DNA from: Chlamydiales bacterium
GTDB taxonomy: Bacteria; Chlamydiota; Chlamydiia; Chlamydiales; JAAKFR01
Length of the DNA: 45,014 nucleotides
Direction of reading: 5' to 3'
NCBI GenBank assembly: GCA_020831465.1
Contig: JAFIGI010000057.1
Coordinates: 1-45,014 of the forward strand
This document shows positions 7,964 through 16,388 of this stretch, piece by piece. The translations under genes were made by a program, and so were the position numbers. Positions within the stretch are counted from its first letter, which is position 1, and every line of letters begins with the position of its first letter. The notes under the pieces are model-generated. The model made no database searches, had not been told where the DNA came from, and saw only the letters and a list, made by a program, of their open reading frames with translations.

Positions 7964-8013
7964 GCGACCGCAGAGGCCGCCATGAACAAAAAAATCAAAA
8001 AAATATTTTTCAT
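7930..8013 (-). pseudogene. out-of-frame signal peptide remnant of the broken oligopeptidase gene
   Basis: From an ATG at 8013 the minus strand reads MKNIFLIFLFMAASAVACAE and then stops at 7930-7932. This is a textbook Sec signal peptide (basic N-terminus, hydrophobic core, A-x-A or AVAC cleavage region). It overlaps the start of the S9A frame in another register. It fits the original 5' end of the peptidase gene, now separated from the body by a deletion that also shifted the frame. Confidence 0.6.
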
Positions 8014-8086
8014 AACTCTTGAATGATTTTGATTAGTAATGAGTTTATTAAAGACTATTGTAAAAGGTCAATTAAGATAGAGCCCT

Positions 8087-8130
8087 AATTCGGACAAAAA
8101 AATGTCCGAATTGATATATTTCGGACAAAA
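8087..8130. promoter_or_regulatory. palindromic operator-like site overlapping the Fic gene start
   Basis: A perfect 10-bp inverted repeat, AATTCGGACA (8087-8096) and TGTCCGAATT (8103-8112), is separated by six A. A third half site, TTTCGGACAAAA, follows at about 8119-8130. The right arm overlaps the first ATG (8102) of a gene whose protein begins with a helix-turn-helix domain, so autoregulation is likely. A later in-frame ATG at 8144 would place the whole array upstream of the coding region. Confidence 0.6.
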
Positions 8131-9496
8131 TTTACTCCAAAATATGAAGTCGCGAGATCGAAAAAGAGCCGTCTTGCTTCAATTGAGTCAAGAATCTGAG
8201 CCCATAACTCTTTCAGAGTTAATGGGTAAATTTAAAATTACGTTCTCTGAAAGAACGGTTCGCCGCTGGTTGAACGAATTAATTACTGAGGGATTGGTAA
8301 GAAAAACGGGTCACACTAAAAGTGTAAAATATATCGCGATCAAGGCGGGAACTTCAGAATGGGATCGAGTGAGCAGCTGTTTCGTGACGGATAGCCTCAT
8401 TGCTATCGCGCAAATCAAGCGTCCAATTTTTGAGCGCCTGCCTGTTGCCTACGATCTCAAATGGGTTGATTCTTATCGACCAAATGAAACTTTCTATCTT
8501 CCGAAAGCTCTTCGGCTGCAATTGGAGGAAGCCGGAGAGCGTGCTAACGGACAAGATCCTGCGGGCACATACGCACATAAGATATTTAATCGCTTGCTGA
8601 TCGACCTTTCCTACAACTCTTCGCGCCTCGAAGGAAACACCTATTCACTGTTGGATACTGAAAAGCTACTTTTGCATGGAGATAGCGCAGAAGGGAAGCT
8701 TGATATGGAAAAGATCATGATTCTCAATCACAAAGAAGCAATACGTTATCTAGTTGAAAATGCACCGCGTTTGGAGGTAAACCGCACTGTAGTATGTACC
8801 ATTCACTATCTGCTTGCTGAAGGATTAATCGATACGCGCTATGCAGGAAAAGTACGAGATTATGGAGTTCGAATTGGCGGTTCGACCTATATCCCTTTCG
8901 AAGACCCAAAAAAAATTGAAAATCAGCTGAACAAAATTTGCCAAATAGCAGTTCAAATCATCAATCCTTTTGAGCTGAGCCTTTTTCTATTGATTCACAT
9001 CAGCTATCTGCAGGCATTCATCGATGTGAATAAACGTACTGCGCGGCTTTGTGCAAATATTCCTCTCATTACCAACAATTTAGTTCCTCTTTCGTTTAAT
9101 GCGATAGAAGTTGATGATTATATGTCTGCGATGCTTTGCATTTATGAATTGCAGGATGTCCGTCCGCTTATAGACTTGTATGTTTATTCATATATGAGGA
9201 CATGTGCTGCCTACGATTCGACGGTCAAGTCTTTAGGTTATGATGAAGTGCGTGTGCGCTATCGCCAACAGCGCCGCGAACTCGTTCGAGAGATTCTAAA
9301 TCAATATCTGCTTGGAAGAGCTCTGGATACTTACATTAGAGAATTTGCCGAAAAGATTATACCTCCAACGGATCAAAAATCTTTCATTGAAGATGTGTTA
9401 GAGGATCTGGATCAGCTTGATCAAAGCCGGATTGTGGGAATGGGTGTGAGTATAGAACAGCTCAATACGTGGATAAGGCTTTACAAGAAGCATTGA
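8102..9496 (+). CDS. HTH-Fic family protein with altered catalytic motif
   Basis: 464 residues. An N-terminal winged helix (about 18-80, with ITFSERTVRRWLNEL as recognition helix) precedes a Fic domain (about 150-365). The class II inhibitory motif is visible as S173-x3-E177-G (SSRLEGN). The Fic core reads YLQAFIDVNKRTARL (302-316) where active AMP-transferases have HPFxxGNGRxxR: the catalytic His is Gln304 and GNG is VNK, while F306, D308, N310, R312 and R315 are kept. AMPylation activity is therefore doubtful; the protein may act mainly as a regulator or with different chemistry. A palindromic operator overlaps the start. ATG 8102 has no ribosome site and ATG 8144 is an alternative. The gene is single, with no antitoxin gene beside it. 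Confidence 0.85.
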   Translation: MSELIYFGQNLLQNMKSRDRKRAVLLQLSQESEPITLSELMGKFKITFSERTVRRWLNELITEGLVRKTGHTKSVKYIAIKAGTSEWDRVSSCFVTDSLIAIAQIKRPIFERLPVAYDLKWVDSYRPNETFYLPKALRLQLEEAGERANGQDPAGTYAHKIFNRLLIDLSYNSSRLEGNTYSLLDTEKLLLHGDSAEGKLDMEKIMILNHKEAIRYLVENAPRLEVNRTVVCTIHYLLAEGLIDTRYAGKVRDYGVRIGGSTYIPFEDPKKIENQLNKICQIAVQIINPFELSLFLLIHISYLQAFIDVNKRTARLCANIPLITNNLVPLSFNAIEVDDYMSAMLCIYELQDVRPLIDLYVYSYMRTCAAYDSTVKSLGYDEVRVRYRQQRRELVREILNQYLLGRALDTYIREFAEKIIPPTDQKSFIEDVLEDLDQLDQSRIVGMGVSIEQLNTWIRLYKKH

Positions 9497-9554
9497 ATCA
9501 AGACCCCCGTGGTTGCGGTTGCCAAGTAAATCTTTTATGGCTTATGACTAGGGT

Positions 9555-10403
9555 GTGAAAAGAATTCTCATCCTTCTGCTTATCGCGTGCGTGATCGTCG
9601 GCTTCGGAGCCGCGGCCTATTTCTATTTCCAGGTACGGAGGGGGGGGGATATCCTCACGCTTTATGGAAATGTCGATGTGCGCCAGGTCGACATCTCTTT
9701 CCGGGTCGCGGGACAAGTCGAAGAGATGCTTTTCGAAGAGGGCGACTTGGTCGAAGAGGGGAAGCTGATGGCCAGGCTGGATGAAACTCCTTATACGAGC
9801 CGGGTAGGCGAAACCAAAGCGAACGCAAAGGCGATCGCAGAGAATTTGGCAAACGCGGAAATCCTCTTGAAACGGCGCGAAGAGCTTATCGACTCCGGAG
9901 GGATCTCACGGGAGAATCTGGATGACGCACGGGCGAGAAAAATAGTGCTTGAAGCCGAATACGCCTCGGCAAAATCGAGTTTGGAAATCGCTGAGTACGA
10001 TCTGGCCTATACAAAGGCCTTTGCGCCTACGGAGGGGATCGTCTTAACCCGAATTCGGGAACCGGGCGCAGTAGTCAATCCGGGGGTTCCGGTCTACACG
10101 CTTTCGATTACCTCTCCTGTTTGGGTTAGGGCCTATGTAGGGGAGCCCGAACTGGGTAAAATCTACTTCGGAATGGAGGCTGAGATCCATACAGATACAA
10201 AGGGAGCACCGGTCTATAAAGGGAGGATCGGCTTCATTTCTCCGGTAGCAGAATTTACCCCAAGGACGGTGCAAACGGAGCAGTTGCGCACCGATCTTGT
10301 CTACCGTCTGCGCATCGTAGTGGACAATCCCGACAAGTTGCTGAAGCAGGGAATGCCTGTTACTGTCAAGCTTAATACCAGTTGGGTCGGAAGTGCTCGT
10401 TGA
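9555..10403 (+). CDS. periplasmic adaptor (HlyD/YbhG-like) of an ABC efflux system
   Basis: 282 residues, starting with GTG. A single N-terminal membrane anchor (about 3-25) is followed by a beta-barrel/lipoyl half motif (VDVRQVDISFRVAGQV with EEGDLVEEGKLMARLD), a short coiled-coil hairpin (about 78-145) and the second lipoyl half (APTEGIVLTRIREPGAVV). This is the layout of E. coli YbhG, the adaptor linking an inner-membrane ABC exporter to an outer-membrane channel. The next gene starts inside its last codons (overlap 11 bases). The run 9555-15702 contains every part of a tripartite pump in the order adaptor, ATPase, permease, permease, outer-membrane factor. Drug or small-molecule export is inferred from the family; the substrate is unknown. 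Confidence 0.88.
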   Translation: MKRILILLLIACVIVGFGAAAYFYFQVRRGGDILTLYGNVDVRQVDISFRVAGQVEEMLFEEGDLVEEGKLMARLDETPYTSRVGETKANAKAIAENLANAEILLKRREELIDSGGISRENLDDARARKIVLEAEYASAKSSLEIAEYDLAYTKAFAPTEGIVLTRIREPGAVVNPGVPVYTLSITSPVWVRAYVGEPELGKIYFGMEAEIHTDTKGAPVYKGRIGFISPVAEFTPRTVQTEQLRTDLVYRLRIVVDNPDKLLKQGMPVTVKLNTSWVGSAR

Positions 10404-12081
10404 AATCGAAGGGGTCACAAAAATCTTCTCGAAAAAATTCCCGCCGGCTCTTGCCGAGATCAATGCTCGTATTCCAAAAGGAGAGATTGTCGGTCTGGTA
10501 GGACCGGACGGAGCGGGGAAGACGACTTTGATCCGCTTGATCTCAGGCCTCTTGCAACCTTCTCAGGGGAGGGTCCTAGTAGATGGAAGAGACTCTGTAA
10601 AAGAAGCAGAGTATATCCACACAATTTCAGGCTATATGCCTCAGAAATTCGGGCTTTATGAAGATCTCTCGGTCATCCAAAACTTGAATCTCTATGCCGA
10701 TTTACGCGGCCTTGTTAATGAAGAGCGCAGAAGTGTTTTCGAGAAGCTGCTTGATTTTACGGGGCTTGCACCGTTCCAAAAGCGCCTCGCCCGTGCTCTT
10801 TCAGGTGGGATGAAGCAAAAACTCGGTCTTGCTTGTGCACTTGTGAAAAAGCCACTACTCCTGCTTTTGGATGAACCTAGTGTTGGAGTCGACCCGATCT
10901 CTCGAAGAGAGTTGTGGAAGATGGTCAAGTTGCTCGTAAGTGAGGGGATTTCTGTGGTCTGGAGTACGGCTTATCTCGAGGAAGCGGAGAGGTGTGAGAC
11001 AGTTTTGTTGCTCAGTGGAGGAAAACTTCTTTTTCATGGTCCACCAAAAGAGCTGACAGACAAGATGCAGAATCGTGTTTTTCTGATCAATGCAAAGGGT
11101 GGGAGTCGAAGAAAGCTATTGAAGCAGGTTTTGGCTCAGGAGAATGTGATCGATGGGGTGATTCAAGGTGATGATGTCCGTGTGGTGGTTGAAAAACCAG
11201 CTTTTTTTTTGAGGGAGATAGAAGCAAGAAAAGTCGCCGCCCGGTTCGAGGACGCTTTTATCGATATTTTAGGGGGTGGGCCTGGAGGCGAGTCGGAACT
11301 TGCGGAGAAGAGAAAGCCAGAAGAGGGTAAGGGTGAGGTAGTCATCGCAGCCGATCGACTGACGAAACGTTTTGGCAACTTTACTGCAGCTGACCAGATC
11401 AATTTCTCCGTCAATAGAGGTGAGGTTTTTGGTCTCCTAGGACCGAACGGCGCGGGAAAGTCAACGACCTTTAAGATGCTTTGCGGTCTGCTTATGCCGA
11501 CCGAAGGGCGAGCACTGATTAACGGGCTAAGCTTCCAGAAAGCACCCAGCCAAGCTCGCGCACAGTTGGGCTATATGGCACAGAAGTTTTCGCTCTACTC
11601 AAATTTGACGGTTTATCAGAACTTGAAATTTTTCTCAGGAATTTACAACCTCCGAAGAAAGCGGCAAGAGGAGATGATCGAAGAGATGGTTGAAGTTTTT
11701 AACCTTAAGCAATACCTCAAGAGCTCTCCTGACTTCCTCCCTTTGGGTTATAAACAACGCCTCTCTTTAGCGTGCGCAACGATGCATGAGCCACCCCTCT
11801 TATTCCTAGACGAGCCAACTTCTGGAGTAGATCCAATTACCCGCCGAGAATTTTGGAATCATATCAATGGACTTGTGGAAAAGGGGGTAACCGTCATGGT
11901 AACAACCCATTTTATGGATGAAGCCGAATACTGCGACAGGATTGCTCTTATTTATAAGGGAAAAGTGATTCAAATCGAGGCACCCGATGTGCTTAAAAAG
12001 CAGTGCCGTACTGATGAGAATCAAAATCCGACCTTGGAAGAGGCATTCATCAATTTGATCGAGGGGTATGAGAGGACGTAG
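10393..12081 (+). CDS. double ABC ATPase of efflux system (YbhF-like)
   Basis: 562 residues with two fused nucleotide-binding domains. Domain 1 has Walker A GPDGAGKTT (37-45), signature LSGGMKQK and Walker B LLLLLDEPSVGVDP. Domain 2 (from about residue 315) has Walker A GPNGAGKST, a degenerate signature LPLGYKQR and Walker B LLFLDEPTSGVDP. The same asymmetry (LSGG in the first half, LPLG in the second) is what I recall for YbhF-type ATPases, so it is probably not decay. The start is GTG at 10393 inside the adaptor gene. It energises the two permeases encoded immediately downstream and overlaps the first by 14 bases. Confidence 0.92.
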   Translation: MLVEIEGVTKIFSKKFPPALAEINARIPKGEIVGLVGPDGAGKTTLIRLISGLLQPSQGRVLVDGRDSVKEAEYIHTISGYMPQKFGLYEDLSVIQNLNLYADLRGLVNEERRSVFEKLLDFTGLAPFQKRLARALSGGMKQKLGLACALVKKPLLLLLDEPSVGVDPISRRELWKMVKLLVSEGISVVWSTAYLEEAERCETVLLLSGGKLLFHGPPKELTDKMQNRVFLINAKGGSRRKLLKQVLAQENVIDGVIQGDDVRVVVEKPAFFLREIEARKVAARFEDAFIDILGGGPGGESELAEKRKPEEGKGEVVIAADRLTKRFGNFTAADQINFSVNRGEVFGLLGPNGAGKSTTFKMLCGLLMPTEGRALINGLSFQKAPSQARAQLGYMAQKFSLYSNLTVYQNLKFFSGIYNLRRKRQEEMIEEMVEVFNLKQYLKSSPDFLPLGYKQRLSLACATMHEPPLLFLDEPTSGVDPITRREFWNHINGLVEKGVTVMVTTHFMDEAEYCDRIALIYKGKVIQIEAPDVLKKQCRTDENQNPTLEEAFINLIEGYERT

Positions 12082-13186
12082 GCTTCGAGCTTTGATCATC
12101 AAAGAGAGCTTGCAGATTACGCGCGACCCAAGCGCAATCTTGATTAGTTTCGTTCTTCCTGTCCTGCTGATTTTCCTTTACGCGTATGGCGTGTCGCTTG
12201 ATTTAGAGCATGTGCCGATCGGTCTTGTATTGGAAGATACCTCTCCTGATGCGATCAGTTTTTCTCGCTCTTTGGTCGATTCGCGTTATTTCGATGTGAG
12301 AATCGGCCGTACCAGGCAGGAGATGGTTCGAGCGCTGGAAAGGGGTTCAATTCGAGGTTTTGTGGTTGTGCCGTCCTATTTCACGCAATTTCGCAACCGA
12401 GAAGTCGGGATTGCACCAATCCAGGTTATCGCCGATGGTTCGGAGACAAATACGGCAAGCTTTGTCAAAAATTATGTTGGTGGAGCCTTCCAAAACTGGC
12501 TTCAGCAGGAGAGGGTCAGCTCAGATCTAAAAGGTTTGCCGCTGATAGGGGTCGAAACACGCTTCTGGTATAATGAGCAGCTAGAAAGTCGTAATTTTCT
12601 TCTTCCGGGTTCTTTAGGAATCATCATGACGTTGATTGGGATTTTACTCACAGCCCTTGTGGTAGCGCGCGAATGGGAGAGAGGGACAATGGAAGCTATG
12701 ATGTCGACACCAATCGGAATCCTGGAACTGATGATTGGGAAAATCATCCCTTATTTCTTTCTCGGTCTTCTCTCTATGGCGATCTGTTTTCTAATTACAG
12801 TTGGGGGTTTTCAGATCCCATTTAGGGGTTCGGTCTCGATCCTGTTTCTCGTGACAGTCGCGTTTTTATTTTGTGCCCTCTCTCTTGGCTTAATGATCTC
12901 GACACTCTCGAAAAATCAACTTGTTGCCTTCCAGGTTTCGGTCATCGCCGGGTTTTTGCCTGCCTATATTCTCTCAGGGTTCCTTTTTGAAATTTCGAGC
13001 ATGCCCCTTTGGACCCAGGGGTTGACTTATCTCATGCCGGCGCGCTATTTTGTCACGACGCTGCAAACGCTTTTTCTGGTAGGAAATGTATGGAAGCTGA
13101 TTCTGCTTAATATTGCTCCTATGATTGTAATTGGGTTCGTCCTTCTTCTAATTACAGCGTGTAAAACCGTCAAGAGGTTGGACTAA
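12068..13186 (+). CDS. ABC-2 permease of efflux system (YbhS-like)
   Basis: 372 residues with the ABC2_membrane_3 layout. One N-terminal transmembrane helix (about 26-45, FVLPVLLIFLYAYGVSLDL) is followed by a large periplasmic domain (about 46-170) and five helices in the C-terminal half. The cytoplasmic loop AREWERGTMEAMMSTPI carries the E-x-G-T motif typical of these permeases. It pairs with the next permease to form a heterodimeric channel driven by the fused ATPase. ATG at 12068 lies inside the ATPase gene, and the second permease follows after three bases. Confidence 0.92.
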   Translation: MRGRRLRALIIKESLQITRDPSAILISFVLPVLLIFLYAYGVSLDLEHVPIGLVLEDTSPDAISFSRSLVDSRYFDVRIGRTRQEMVRALERGSIRGFVVVPSYFTQFRNREVGIAPIQVIADGSETNTASFVKNYVGGAFQNWLQQERVSSDLKGLPLIGVETRFWYNEQLESRNFLLPGSLGIIMTLIGILLTALVVAREWERGTMEAMMSTPIGILELMIGKIIPYFFLGLLSMAICFLITVGGFQIPFRGSVSILFLVTVAFLFCALSLGLMISTLSKNQLVAFQVSVIAGFLPAYILSGFLFEISSMPLWTQGLTYLMPARYFVTTLQTLFLVGNVWKLILLNIAPMIVIGFVLLLITACKTVKRLD

Positions 13187-13189
13187 GCG

Positions 13190-14296
13190 GTGCAGCGTAT
13201 TTTCTCTTTGATTTTTAAGGAATTGATTGGCGTCTGGCGCGATCCAAAAACACGTATTTCTCTTTTAGCACCCCCCTTGTTCCAACTCTTTGTGTTTACC
13301 TTCGCGGCCACTCTTGAGGTGAAAAATGTTACTATCGGGATCCTCAATCTCGATAATGGAGAACTTGGCTTCGAGCTCGTCCAGCGATTTCATGGTGTGT
13401 CGACCTTCTCAAATATCCTCTATCTTGAGTCAAGTGATCAGATTAGCCGGTTTTTAGACGAGCAAAAGGGGGTGATGGTTCTTTCACTCGACGCCCAGTT
13501 TTCTCGCGATCTCAACGCGCACAATAATGCAGCGGTACAACTGGTCTTAGATGGGCGTAAATCCAATGCCGCACAAATCGTCGCCGGCTACGCAACGACG
13601 ATCATCAACGGCTTTAATGATGATTTTGCCGCGAAAGCTCAAATTCGCCAACAGAACGTCTCTCTAATCGATAGAAGCTGGTTTAATCCCAACTTGCTCT
13701 ATTATTGGTATAACATACCCTCCTTGGTTGCCACTCTATCGATGCTGACTTGCTTGATTGTGACTTCGATTTCCGTCGCACGTGAACGGGAATTGGGGAC
13801 CTTCGACCAGCTACTCGTCTCACCCTTGACCCCGGTAGAAATTTTGTTTGGAAAAATCGTTCCAGGGGTTATCGTGGGGTCGCTCGAAGGGCTTCTTCTC
13901 TTTACAGTCGGGGTTTTTATCTTCAAAGTTCCTTTTACGGGTTCTTTTCCATTGTTTTTCTTAAGCCTACTCCTATTTATCACTTCTATCGGGGGAATCG
14001 GTCTTTTCATCTCTTCGCTTTGTGCGACCCAGCAACAGGCAATGCTTGGGACGTTTATTGTGATGGCCCCTTCTGTGATGCTTTCAGGTTTTGCGACGCC
14101 GATAGAGAATATGCCGCAGTCGCTTCAATTCTTTACATACGGCATTCCCCTCAGGTATATGTTGGTCATTTCAAGGGGGATTTTTTTAAAGGATATAGAT
14201 GCGTCAATTGTTTTCCAGAACTTATGGCCCATGGCGCTTATAGGCTTATGCAATTTATTACTAGCCGGATGGCTCTTTCGCAGGAGGCTTGAATGA
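13190..14296 (+). CDS. ABC-2 permease of efflux system (YbhR-like)
   Basis: 368 residues, GTG start, same architecture as the preceding gene: N-terminal helix around 22-42, periplasmic domain to about 165, then five helices. The loop ARERELGTFDQLLVSPLTP is the conserved E-x-G-T region of the ABC2_membrane_3 family. The two permeases are paralogous but clearly diverged. The stop overlaps the ATG of the outer-membrane factor gene (ATGA), so all five genes should be translated as a coupled block. Confidence 0.92.
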   Translation: MQRIFSLIFKELIGVWRDPKTRISLLAPPLFQLFVFTFAATLEVKNVTIGILNLDNGELGFELVQRFHGVSTFSNILYLESSDQISRFLDEQKGVMVLSLDAQFSRDLNAHNNAAVQLVLDGRKSNAAQIVAGYATTIINGFNDDFAAKAQIRQQNVSLIDRSWFNPNLLYYWYNIPSLVATLSMLTCLIVTSISVARERELGTFDQLLVSPLTPVEILFGKIVPGVIVGSLEGLLLFTVGVFIFKVPFTGSFPLFFLSLLLFITSIGGIGLFISSLCATQQQAMLGTFIVMAPSVMLSGFATPIENMPQSLQFFTYGIPLRYMLVISRGIFLKDIDASIVFQNLWPMALIGLCNLLLAGWLFRRRLE

Positions 14297-15702
14297 GGGG
14301 ATGGTTATTCGGTTTAACTCTTCTTCTCACCGGCTGCCTTTTGGGGCCTAACTATCATCCGCCCGATTTATGCGTACCCGAAAGATGGGAGTCTGCAGGC
14401 CCTCCCCCTCTCGCTTGGTGGGAGGAGTTTGAAGATCCTCTTTTGAATCGCTACATAGAGCAGGCCGCGGCTTGTAACTTGGATCTCTTCATCGCATCGA
14501 CCCATCTCTTAAAAGCAAGGGCACTGCGCAAGGTCGCGGCCTCCGAACTCTTCCCACAAGTGGAGGGATATCCCAATGCGCTGCGTCTCGCACTTAGCGA
14601 AAACGGTCCCTTTTTCGCCTCTTCATTCTTTGACCAATTCCCGGAGGAAGGCTTTTCGAGCCTCCTAAATATCTATAGCTTCCTTGTAAGCGTCAACTGG
14701 GAACTCGATCTCTTTGGGAGGATCCGCAGGGGAGTAGAAGCGGCTGATGCAACAATTGGAAGCGCAGAAGAAAAGCGCCATGGAGTGCTGACGGCTCTTT
14801 TTGCCGACGTTGCGCTTAATTACATAGATCTCAGAAGCAGCCAGCAACAGGCAGCTTTGATTGAGGAGGATATAGCGCTGCTCGAAGATCAGGCAGCGCT
14901 TGTCCTCCATCAATGGGAAAAAGGGCTGATAGACCGTCTGGCTTCTGAAAAGCTTGAGGCACAACTAGCCGATTTGAGAGCGGCCCTACCGCCTATCCAC
15001 GCGCAGATTTGCCGGGATATTTATATCCTTTCGGTCTTGACGGGAACTCTTCCTGAGAGTTTGGTTGAGGAGCTCATGCCGATTCGAGCTCTTCCTAAGC
15101 CGCCCGATTGCATTGGCTGCGGTCTACGCTCCGATCTATTGCGCCGCCGCCCCGATGTGCGTCAAGTCGAAAGGGAGCTCGCTGCCGCGACCGCGAATAT
15201 CGGCGTGGCTGTTGCCTCATTCTTTCCCTCCTTCTCGCTTTTAGGGATGGTCGGGCTGCAATCGACCGAAGCTAATAGGTTATTTCAACTCGACAGCAAG
15301 ACCTGGGGAATCGGTGCGCTGAGTTCAATTCCGATTTATAGGGGAGGGAATCTGGTCGGAAATTTGCGTTTAACCGAAGCTGCGGCCGCTGCGGCTGCAT
15401 TTACATACCAGAAAACCGTTCTAACCGCACTTGAGGAGGCAGAGAGTGCTTTAGCTTTCTATCAGGAGGATCGCGAGAGCGTGTGCCACCGCAAGGCGGC
15501 TCTTGAACGGTACGCGCGGATCGACACGATAACGGCCGACCGGTTTGAGAAGGGTCTCACCGACCTCACACACGTACTTGAGAGCGGCCGCCAACTTATC
15601 AACGCCAAGCAAAATCTTTTGGATAGCGAAACGGTGCTCTTGCTCGACGTTATCAATCTCTACAAGGCTTTAGGAGGGGGCTGGGAATTATTTCCACAAT
15701 GA
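14293..15702 (+). CDS. outer-membrane efflux lipoprotein (NodT/OprM-like) of the ABC pump
   Basis: 469 residues. The N-terminus has a lipoprotein signal with lipobox LTGC (Cys15), followed by GPNYHPP, the hallmark start of NodT-type outer-membrane factors. Two OEP repeats follow, with helices around 60-230 and 265-455. SDLLRRRPDVRQVERELAAA is the conserved repeat boundary. It provides the trimeric channel across the outer membrane for the ABC exporter encoded just upstream. It is distinct from the second NodT-type protein at 39549. Its last 15 bases overlap the convergent DUF2000 gene. Confidence 0.92.
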   Translation: MRGWLFGLTLLLTGCLLGPNYHPPDLCVPERWESAGPPPLAWWEEFEDPLLNRYIEQAAACNLDLFIASTHLLKARALRKVAASELFPQVEGYPNALRLALSENGPFFASSFFDQFPEEGFSSLLNIYSFLVSVNWELDLFGRIRRGVEAADATIGSAEEKRHGVLTALFADVALNYIDLRSSQQQAALIEEDIALLEDQAALVLHQWEKGLIDRLASEKLEAQLADLRAALPPIHAQICRDIYILSVLTGTLPESLVEELMPIRALPKPPDCIGCGLRSDLLRRRPDVRQVERELAAATANIGVAVASFFPSFSLLGMVGLQSTEANRLFQLDSKTWGIGALSSIPIYRGGNLVGNLRLTEAAAAAAAFTYQKTVLTALEEAESALAFYQEDRESVCHRKAALERYARIDTITADRFEKGLTDLTHVLESGRQLINAKQNLLDSETVLLLDVINLYKALGGGWELFPQ

Positions 15703-16107
15703 GAACTTGCGCGTCATCTCGGTAACTCTATCCCATTCTCCAAAGAGAACCACGCCATAGAAGACGAGTTCTTCAACTATTTTGGTTCTCGTTCTCTCGA
15801 GCTGCTCTTCCCACGACCCGACAGTCATGGTATCGGTAAAAGCTGACCAATCGATCCCTTTTTCTTTTGCAATATCGACAAGGGAACGGATTTTGTTTGA
15901 ATTGGCCCGGAGGATGATGAACGGCATTTTGGAAATATTCGGGTAGTGGTGATCCTCTTTGTCGATATAATCGACCAGCTGAAGTGCTTCAGAGCCAAGA
16001 TTGGCTCCAAAGCCAATGCACATGTGTGCAAGCGCGTTCATCAGTACGCCGGATTCTACGCTCTTATTCATTACAGCGACTAACTTTTTTTCGAATGTCA
16101 TATGCAC
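15688..16107 (-). CDS. DUF2000 family protein
   Basis: 139 residues. The sequence fits DUF2000: a VAVMNKSVESGVLMNALAHM start (strand, then the NALAHM helix), a D-Y-x-D segment with HHYPNISKMPFIILRA, the SAFTDTM turn and a final V-x-x-x-T-x-K-F-S-L-W. Family members adopt a fold like peptidyl-tRNA hydrolase 2, but their role is unknown. It is the last gene of a minus-strand operon with azlC and azlD and overlaps azlD by 10 bases. From context I infer a link to amino-acid export or sensing. MHM gives two possible start codons, six bases apart. Confidence 0.8.
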   Translation of the reverse strand: MHMTFEKKLVAVMNKSVESGVLMNALAHMCIGFGANLGSEALQLVDYIDKEDHHYPNISKMPFIILRANSNKIRSLVDIAKEKGIDWSAFTDTMTVGSWEEQLERTRTKIVEELVFYGVVLFGEWDRVTEMTRKFSLWK

Positions 16108-16388
16108 CTCAAAAGGAATTGGTGAAGGAAAACGCCCACAGCCATGCTGGCAAGTACGCTACGGAAAAAAACTTGTGCGACGATCACAGCCAAAAGAGCG
16201 GCGATTTCAGGAGTATGGCAGCCGGTGTGTTCCAAATTGTGGGCGATGAGCAAGATCAAAATGCAAAGGGGGAGCGCAGCTGCGAGCTTTTCTAAGAATG
16301 TCCTTCCTTTGAGAAAATCCGACAAAACAAATGGAGCGTAACGGAAGCTAAAGGAGATGGTTGTCATCAAGATCAGTGCAGCAATCAT
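16098..16388 (-). CDS. azlD: AzlD-like small subunit of branched-chain amino-acid exporter
   Basis: 96 residues, four hydrophobic segments and very few charges, the typical size and form of AzlD/YgaH. The residues F-R-Y-A-P-F near the start match the conserved tRxlP(F) region. It forms a two-component exporter with the larger AzlC partner encoded just upstream (ATGA overlap of 4 bases), moving branched-chain amino acids or related compounds out of the cell. It overlaps the following DUF2000 gene. Confidence 0.85.
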   Translation of the reverse strand: MIAALILMTTISFSFRYAPFVLSDFLKGRTFLEKLAAALPLCILILLIAHNLEHTGCHTPEIAALLAVIVAQVFFRSVLASMAVGVFLHQFLLRCI

